Source: Lentisphaerota bacterium
GTDB lineage: Bacteria > Verrucomicrobiota > Lentisphaeria > Victivallales > Victivallaceae
DNA length: 41,294 bases
Assembly: GCA_015061865.1 (NCBI GenBank)
Contig: SUVU01000006.1
Location: 1-41,294, forward strand
Direction of reading: 5' to 3'
Shown piece by piece: positions 37,095 to 41,294 of the stretch. The position numbers and the translations under genes were made by a program. Every line of letters begins with the position of its first letter. Position 1 is the first letter of the stretch. The notes beneath the pieces were generated by a model. The model did no database searches. It was not told the origin of the DNA and saw only the letters and a list, made by a program, of their open reading frames with translations.

Positions 37095-39416
37095 TCAAAG
37101 TGCCCGCAGGATCACTTCGTCGATGCAGATTTCAGCGGGGGCTGTCGAGGAAAATTCCAGTGCAAATTTTCCCGGTGCCAGTGGCGGCATGGCAATGACG
37201 TATTCGTTTTTGCCGGGTGGCAAAGTCACTTGCCAAGGGGTTGCAGTTTTAGTTTCGCAATGAAGTTTCACTGTTACCGCTTCACCCCGGACATTGCCGT
37301 GCAGGATCAGTTCTTTGAACGGTGTATCATTTACCACGGTGACGTGCGAATGGATTTGGAGCAGACAATTCCCCTGTTTGCCGCCGGTACGGCAGGTGAT
37401 AAAGCCGTCTGACCAGGTGAAGTTCTTTTTACTGTTGCGATCCGGCACTAAATAGCAGTAGTTTTCAAAATCCAGCACGACATCTTTCAGCGGGAGCAGG
37501 TGATATTTGCCCTGATGCAGCCGGTAAACTCTGCCGTCCCGGATCGGAGAGGCGAAAACTTCGCCGTATGTCCGCCGGAAGTAACTGTCGGCATGACGGC
37601 AGTAGAGTAATTCATTCTGCTGACAGCGCTGTATATAATTTTCCGGAGAAATGACTTTGGCGTACTCGTTTTTTCGCCCTTTTGCCGCCCGGACGGTTTC
37701 ATGGTGGCGCACACTGTATGGCTGTTTCAGATCCAGTTGCGGACTGTAAGTGTATTGCATGTGCCAGAAAAATTCACCGAAACTGCCCTGATCGACCACG
37801 GCGATCGTTTCGCCCTGCCGCAAGTGAGGTGTCAACTGGGCGGCGACCAGATCCATGCCCTGCCGGCGGTAGGTGTAATTATGGGCGCTGGACCGGATGA
37901 TGCCGAAAACCATATCCGGCCAGCACAACAGCGGCAGCAGCAGCAATATATACCAGATACACCAGATCCGCTTCTGCACGATGCTTTTACGGCGCGGCAC
38001 TGCCTGCCGGATCAGAAACAGCGCCGCCAGAAATTCCGCCAGCAGTACTGTACTCATGTAGCGCTCAAACGATGCCAGTATCAGCGCTTCCGCCCGGGTG
38101 AAAGAAAAGACATAATAGATCAGCATGGTAACGGCAAACAGCATCCCTGTTGTCGGAAACATCACCGCCGCCAGCAGCAGATTTTTGCGCAGCTGCACCA
38201 CCGTACAAAATTGCCGGACATAAAGCAGTATGCCGCTGAAACATATCATCAGCGGCAGCGGCGCCAGCCGTACATGCGCCGGAATAAAGACCAGCCAGCC
38301 GCAGTTGAATTCCCGCAGTACCACCCGCCAGCTGTGCAGATCGCCCAGCACTTCGACAGGATTGCCGCTGATCAGCCGGAGCATCCAGCGCAGCAGCACC
38401 TCCCGGGCGTAGGGGACTTCGCCGTGAACAAATGCGTTCCAGATCGCAGCGGCGCTGATTTTGGCACTGGAAAAAATCACATGGCACTCGTAGAGGTCAA
38501 TGAGGTATTTCCACGAATACGCCACCAGCAGCATAAACAGCGCCGGACACACCACGGTCAGATAACTGCGCCAGTTACGGCGTTGAGCCGGAGAAACCAG
38601 TATTTGCACCAGTGCGGTCAGCAGTACCAGTGCTGCCAGACCTTTGCCGGAATCTTTGACCAGCGCCATAAACGCCATTGCCGCAGAGAGATACCAGATA
38701 CGGCTGAAATTTGCCCGTTTATACAATAATATCAGCGCCAGAGCATAACTCATCACCGCCGCCAGCACCCCGTCCACATAAACCGTGTAAAACGCCGCCA
38801 GAAATCCCAGCGGCATCAGCAGGATCAACAGCGTATACCAGATACTGCTGCGCCAGTTGCGCCAATTTACCCGCAACATGCCGGGCAGAAAAAAACTTAC
38901 CAGCAGCTGATTGGTGCCGTAAATTACCGCCGCTTCTGAAAAACCACCGGAAAAACTGCAGTAAAAATACTGCCATACCGGCATGATTGGCGGATAATAA
39001 GCATGTTCGAGCGCCGTACCGTATTCGCAGGAAAGTCTGCCGGTGAGAAAGGTCATTTTGGCAACACATCCCCAGTGGGTGAATTCATCCCAGGAGTCAA
39101 ATTGTCTGCCGATGCTCAACAGCAGCAGCACCAGACTCCAAAAGCCGAATGCCGCCAGACCCGGCGTGAAAAAATAACGGCAGAACTGCCCCCGGTTACG
39201 CTTGGCCCGCCACAATCCGGCGATCAGCAGCACCAGATTCACGGCGGCGATGCCCCAGACTCCCGCCACCGGGATTTTCAGCAGAAAACATCCGTACAAT
39301 GCCAGCGCATTGGTCATCAATGCCGCCGGCAGGGTGATCTCGATACGCCGGCGGAAAAACGCCGCCGCAAATGCGCCGCCGGAGCAGCCCAACAGCAATC
39401 CGGTCAATATCAACAT
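37095..39416 (-). CDS. Polytopic GT-C-like membrane glycosyltransferase (predicted)
   Basis: The 773-residue product has about twelve hydrophobic segments over the first 510 residues and a soluble C-terminal region (about 515-773). The first periplasmic loop contains DSWDEFTHWG, an acidic motif placed as in GT-C enzymes (PMT/ArnT-like) that use polyprenyl-phosphate sugars. The C-terminal 110 residues are beta-rich and resemble a carbohydrate-binding sandwich. Its ATG lies one base after the GT2-GtrA stop, so the two probably work together: the GT2 makes a lipid-linked sugar, GtrA helps flip it, and this enzyme transfers it. The acceptor is unknown. Confidence 0.7.
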   Translation of the reverse strand: MLILTGLLLGCSGGAFAAAFFRRRIEITLPAALMTNALALYGCFLLKIPVAGVWGIAAVNLVLLIAGLWRAKRNRGQFCRYFFTPGLAAFGFWSLVLLLLSIGRQFDSWDEFTHWGCVAKMTFLTGRLSCEYGTALEHAYYPPIMPVWQYFYCSFSGGFSEAAVIYGTNQLLVSFFLPGMLRVNWRNWRSSIWYTLLILLMPLGFLAAFYTVYVDGVLAAVMSYALALILLYKRANFSRIWYLSAAMAFMALVKDSGKGLAALVLLTALVQILVSPAQRRNWRSYLTVVCPALFMLLVAYSWKYLIDLYECHVIFSSAKISAAAIWNAFVHGEVPYAREVLLRWMLRLISGNPVEVLGDLHSWRVVLREFNCGWLVFIPAHVRLAPLPLMICFSGILLYVRQFCTVVQLRKNLLLAAVMFPTTGMLFAVTMLIYYVFSFTRAEALILASFERYMSTVLLAEFLAALFLIRQAVPRRKSIVQKRIWCIWYILLLLPLLCWPDMVFGIIRSSAHNYTYRRQGMDLVAAQLTPHLRQGETIAVVDQGSFGEFFWHMQYTYSPQLDLKQPYSVRHHETVRAAKGRKNEYAKVISPENYIQRCQQNELLYCRHADSYFRRTYGEVFASPIRDGRVYRLHQGKYHLLPLKDVVLDFENYCYLVPDRNSKKNFTWSDGFITCRTGGKQGNCLLQIHSHVTVVNDTPFKELILHGNVRGEAVTVKLHCETKTATPWQVTLPPGKNEYVIAMPPLAPGKFALEFSSTAPAEICIDEVILRAL

Positions 39417-39417
39417 T

Positions 39418-40539
39418 TTACAAATCGTCCTTTTTGCGCCGGAAAATCAAAACATTCTGCAAAGTGAAACTGGTCAGAAACAGCACTGTATCCACCAGCA
39501 CTTTGCACACGACCGGATCTCCGGCGGTCACATAAATCAAACCGCGGGTGAAATAATAACTGCCCGCCAGAATAAATACACACAGCAGATAATACATCGT
39601 CAGCGAACGGAGATCGCCAATGGCATCCTGCCGTTTCGGATCGGTGTATTTGAATACGAAATTGCGGTTCAGGCAATAATTGCAGACCGACGAGATCAGC
39701 CGTGCCGCCACCGTGGAAATAAACAGTTTGCCGGGAGTGATGAACTTCATCAGCAGTGAAAATATCCCGATGTCTACGGCAAAAGAGAGCAAACCGCTGG
39801 TCACAAACAGCATAAACATCACAAATGTCTGCCCGAAAAGGACTTTGCAGATCTGCCAGGAGTCTGTCAGCGGATTGAAATTGGTCCCCGCATTGCCGTT
39901 CAGATAGATGGTGTCGATCATGAGCTGCTCCACCGGCAGATGCAGTTTCCCGGCTTTGATCAGCATGGTGCTTTCAAAATCGAACCGTTCGCCGGGCGCA
40001 TCCAGCAGCCGCCGCATGAAATGCCGGGGAATACCCCGCAGTCCGGTCTGGGTGTCCTGCACATTGATCCGGGCAAGCAGCTTAAAGAGCAGCCGGCTGA
40101 TTTTGTTGCCGCAACGGCTTTTCCACGGCACATTGCCGCTGTCCAGATCCCGCACCCCCAGCACAAACGGATTTTTACTGCCGGATTTTTTCATCATTTT
40201 GACCACCCGCAGAATATCAGCCACCGAGTGCTGACCGTCGGCATCGGCAGTTACGGCGCCGCGGCACCGTTTCTCATGCACCAGAAGATAGTTGAATGCA
40301 GTTTTCAACGCCCTGCCTTTGCCCAGATTGCGGGCGTGGTGCAGGACTTTGCAGCGGTCACGCTGTTCCAGTTCCCGGAAAATACGGCTGCGCCCGGCCC
40401 GGCTGCCGTCGTTGACGATCACCAGCTGATCGACCCCCGCATCCAGCAGCGCACCGGCAAGTTTCAGAAACGCCCGATCCGGATTCAAAGTCGGAATAAC
40501 TACCGCTATCAAAATATTTCCCCTGTTTTGCAAAAACAC
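39418..40539 (-). CDS. Fusion of GT2 polyprenyl-phosphate glycosyltransferase and GtrA-like flippase domain
   Basis: The first 230 residues are a DPM1-like family 2 glycosyltransferase: VVIPTLN near the start, NDGSRAG, and the metal/nucleotide motif DADGQH (99-104). The last 140 residues form a four-helix GtrA-like membrane domain (FVTSGLLSFAVDIGIF ... RLISSVCNYCLNRNFVFKY). The predicted job is to load a sugar on polyprenyl phosphate and help move it across the membrane. The start may be GTG at 40539 (AGGA four bases upstream) or TTG at 40512 (AGGGG seven bases upstream). It is coupled to the GT-C-like gene. Confidence 0.88.
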   Translation of the reverse strand: MFLQNRGNILIAVVIPTLNPDRAFLKLAGALLDAGVDQLVIVNDGSRAGRSRIFRELEQRDRCKVLHHARNLGKGRALKTAFNYLLVHEKRCRGAVTADADGQHSVADILRVVKMMKKSGSKNPFVLGVRDLDSGNVPWKSRCGNKISRLLFKLLARINVQDTQTGLRGIPRHFMRRLLDAPGERFDFESTMLIKAGKLHLPVEQLMIDTIYLNGNAGTNFNPLTDSWQICKVLFGQTFVMFMLFVTSGLLSFAVDIGIFSLLMKFITPGKLFISTVAARLISSVCNYCLNRNFVFKYTDPKRQDAIGDLRSLTMYYLLCVFILAGSYYFTRGLIYVTAGDPVVCKVLVDTVLFLTSFTLQNVLIFRRKKDDL

Positions 40540-40544
40540 TGTTT

Positions 40545-40573
40545 CCTGTAAAGAGAGCTTATCTCTTTGCAGG
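40545..40573 (-). promoter_or_regulatory. Leader hairpin overlapping the ribosome site of the GT2-GtrA gene
   Basis: A 12-pair stem with one wobble (40545-40556 with 40562-40573, 5 nt loop) lies in the transcribed leader. Its 3' arm on the minus strand ends ACAGG, which includes part of the ribosome site for the GTG start, so folding could restrict initiation. Confidence 0.55.
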
Positions 40574-40631
40574 AAAAGCGAAACGGTTTCAATTTGAACA
40601 GTAAATTCTATGTAAACAACTCTATCGTCAT

Positions 40632-40660
40632 AATATATTCCTCCTTGATGGCATTGTCAA
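40632..40660 (-). promoter_or_regulatory. Consensus-like promoter of the GT2-GtrA operon
   Basis: On the minus strand TTGACA (40660-40655) and TATATT (40637-40632) are 17 bases apart. The transcript should start near 40626, giving a leader of about 87 nt that contains the hairpin at 40545-40573. Confidence 0.8.
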
Positions 40661-40709
40661 GTTCCGGCACTTTATGGCGGAAACCGGCAAATTGTAATAA
40701 AAACAGTTA

Positions 40710-40738
40710 TTGCAAATAATCCGTTGCAGTGCTATATT
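40710..40738 (+). promoter_or_regulatory. Sigma70-type promoter of homoserine dehydrogenase
   Basis: TTGCAA (40710-40715) and TATATT (40733-40738) are 17 bases apart, leaving a 50-nt leader before the GTG at 40795. Confidence 0.75.
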
Positions 40739-40794
40739 ATTTAAATGTGTGTAGTTATAACTGATTTATCCCTTTTCAGGAAAGGATTTTTGCC

Positions 40795-41294
40795 GTGAAA
40801 GAGTATAAAGTAGGTATTATCGGGTTCGGTACCGTCGGTGCCGGTGTCGCTGAAAATCTGTTGCTCAACAACGATTGTATCGCCAAACGTACCGGTGTCC
40901 GCCCGGTATTGCATAAAATCGCCGATCTGGACATTAAAACCGACCGCGGAGTCCGGGTCCCTGCCGGGGTGTTGACCACCGATGCCGCCGAAGTCATCCG
41001 TGAGTGTGACATCGTCGTGGAATTGGTCGGCGGTACCACCGTGGCAAAAAAATTCATCCTTGATGCCCTCAATGCCGGCAAATCTGTCGTTACCGCCAAT
41101 AAAGCGCTGCTGGCGCACCACGGCGAGGAATTGTTCGCCGCTGCCGGAAAAAGCGGTGCCGACCTCTGCTATGAAGCCAGCGTCGCTGGTGGTATCCCCA
41201 TTATCAAATCCCTGCGTGAAGGTCTGGTCAGCAACCGGATCGAACGCATTTACGGTATTATGAACGGCACTTGCAACTACATCCTCACCCGCAT
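40795..41294 (+). CDS. hom: Homoserine dehydrogenase (5' part, runs off the window)
   Basis: The enzyme reduces aspartate semialdehyde to homoserine for threonine and methionine synthesis. The first 166 residues are present: the nucleotide-binding start KVGIIGFGTVGAGVAENL, the VTANKALL segment and ASVAGGIPIIKSL with the following MNGTCNYILT, all diagnostic of the family. The start is GTG at 40795, with AAAGGA eight bases upstream. No stop occurs before the right edge. A promoter lies 57 bases before the start codon, and the gene diverges from the GT2-GtrA operon. Confidence 0.95.
   Translation, partial: MKEYKVGIIGFGTVGAGVAENLLLNNDCIAKRTGVRPVLHKIADLDIKTDRGVRVPAGVLTTDAAEVIRECDIVVELVGGTTVAKKFILDALNAGKSVVTANKALLAHHGEELFAAAGKSGADLCYEASVAGGIPIIKSLREGLVSNRIERIYGIMNGTCNYILTR

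Noticed and set aside
40608-40631. Seven-codon leader peptide (ATG ... TAG) with a perfect AAGGAGG ribosome site before the GT2-GtrA gene
   Set aside because: The ribosome site lies in the spacer of the TTGACA-17-TATATT promoter, so it would not be transcribed from that start.

Overview
The window reads as a chromosomal segment of a moderately GC-rich, Gram-negative-type bacterium. It has an lnt homologue, ExbB/ExbD-type envelope energisers, a lipoprotein with a lipobox and several SEC-type leaders. A PVC-group organism, most likely a Lentisphaerota/Victivallis-like gut or host-associated bacterium, is my best guess. That is an inference from the Asp-type MurA, the long Pmp-like beta-helix protein, the sialate O-acetylesterase and the mix of housekeeping genes. 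No rRNA or tRNA gene was found to settle it.

Layout. (1) 1-2.6 kb: glycolytic gapA then pgk on the minus strand, each followed by an intrinsic terminator, with a dispersed repeat (R1) at the left edge. (2) 2.8-4.0 kb: gmk-coaC on the plus strand, overlapping TAATG. (3) 4.0-15.6 kb: a long minus-strand array murA-lnt-gyrB-recA-TPR protein-exbB-exbD-TonB-like-zinc-ribbon membrane protein-lipoprotein. The last six are packed with 1-8 base overlaps or gaps of a few bases and look like one envelope-energising machine. (4) 15.7-20.9 kb: a TtcA-like tRNA thiolase converging on a U32 peptidase-family (RlhA-like) RNA hydroxylase, RNase HIII and a NIF3-family protein, then a divergent SEC59/VTE5-type lipid kinase.

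(5) 20.9-27.1 kb, accessory: a LacI-type regulator, a hairpin-rich repeat element (R2, copy A), and a 1394-residue beta-helix surface protein without a signal peptide, flanked by R1 copies. (6) 27.1-31.4 kb: a translationally coupled receiver-only response regulator and HNH protein on the minus strand, divergent from a galactokinase-like gene, trpS and a class I/II aminotransferase. (7) 31.4-37.1 kb, accessory: R2 copy B (about 0.7 kb, bounded by 44-45 bp inverted repeats), a secreted sialate O-acetylesterase, and a papain-fold (C39-like) protease with Ig/FN3-like repeats. (8) 37.1-40.6 kb: a GT2-GtrA fusion plus a GT-C type membrane protein, a two-gene polyprenyl-phosphate-sugar glycosylation module. 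(9) The right edge cuts homoserine dehydrogenase.

The most interesting signals are two families of non-coding dispersed elements (R1: three copies in long and short forms; R2: two large copies and a remnant, each between convergent genes), the six-gene TPR/ExbB/ExbD/TonB-like cluster with an unusual membrane zinc ribbon, the Asp-for-Cys MurA, and two large leaderless cell-surface-type proteins. Sigma70-type promoters (TTGAnn or TTGCAA, 16-17 bp, TATATT) are visible before most transcription units.
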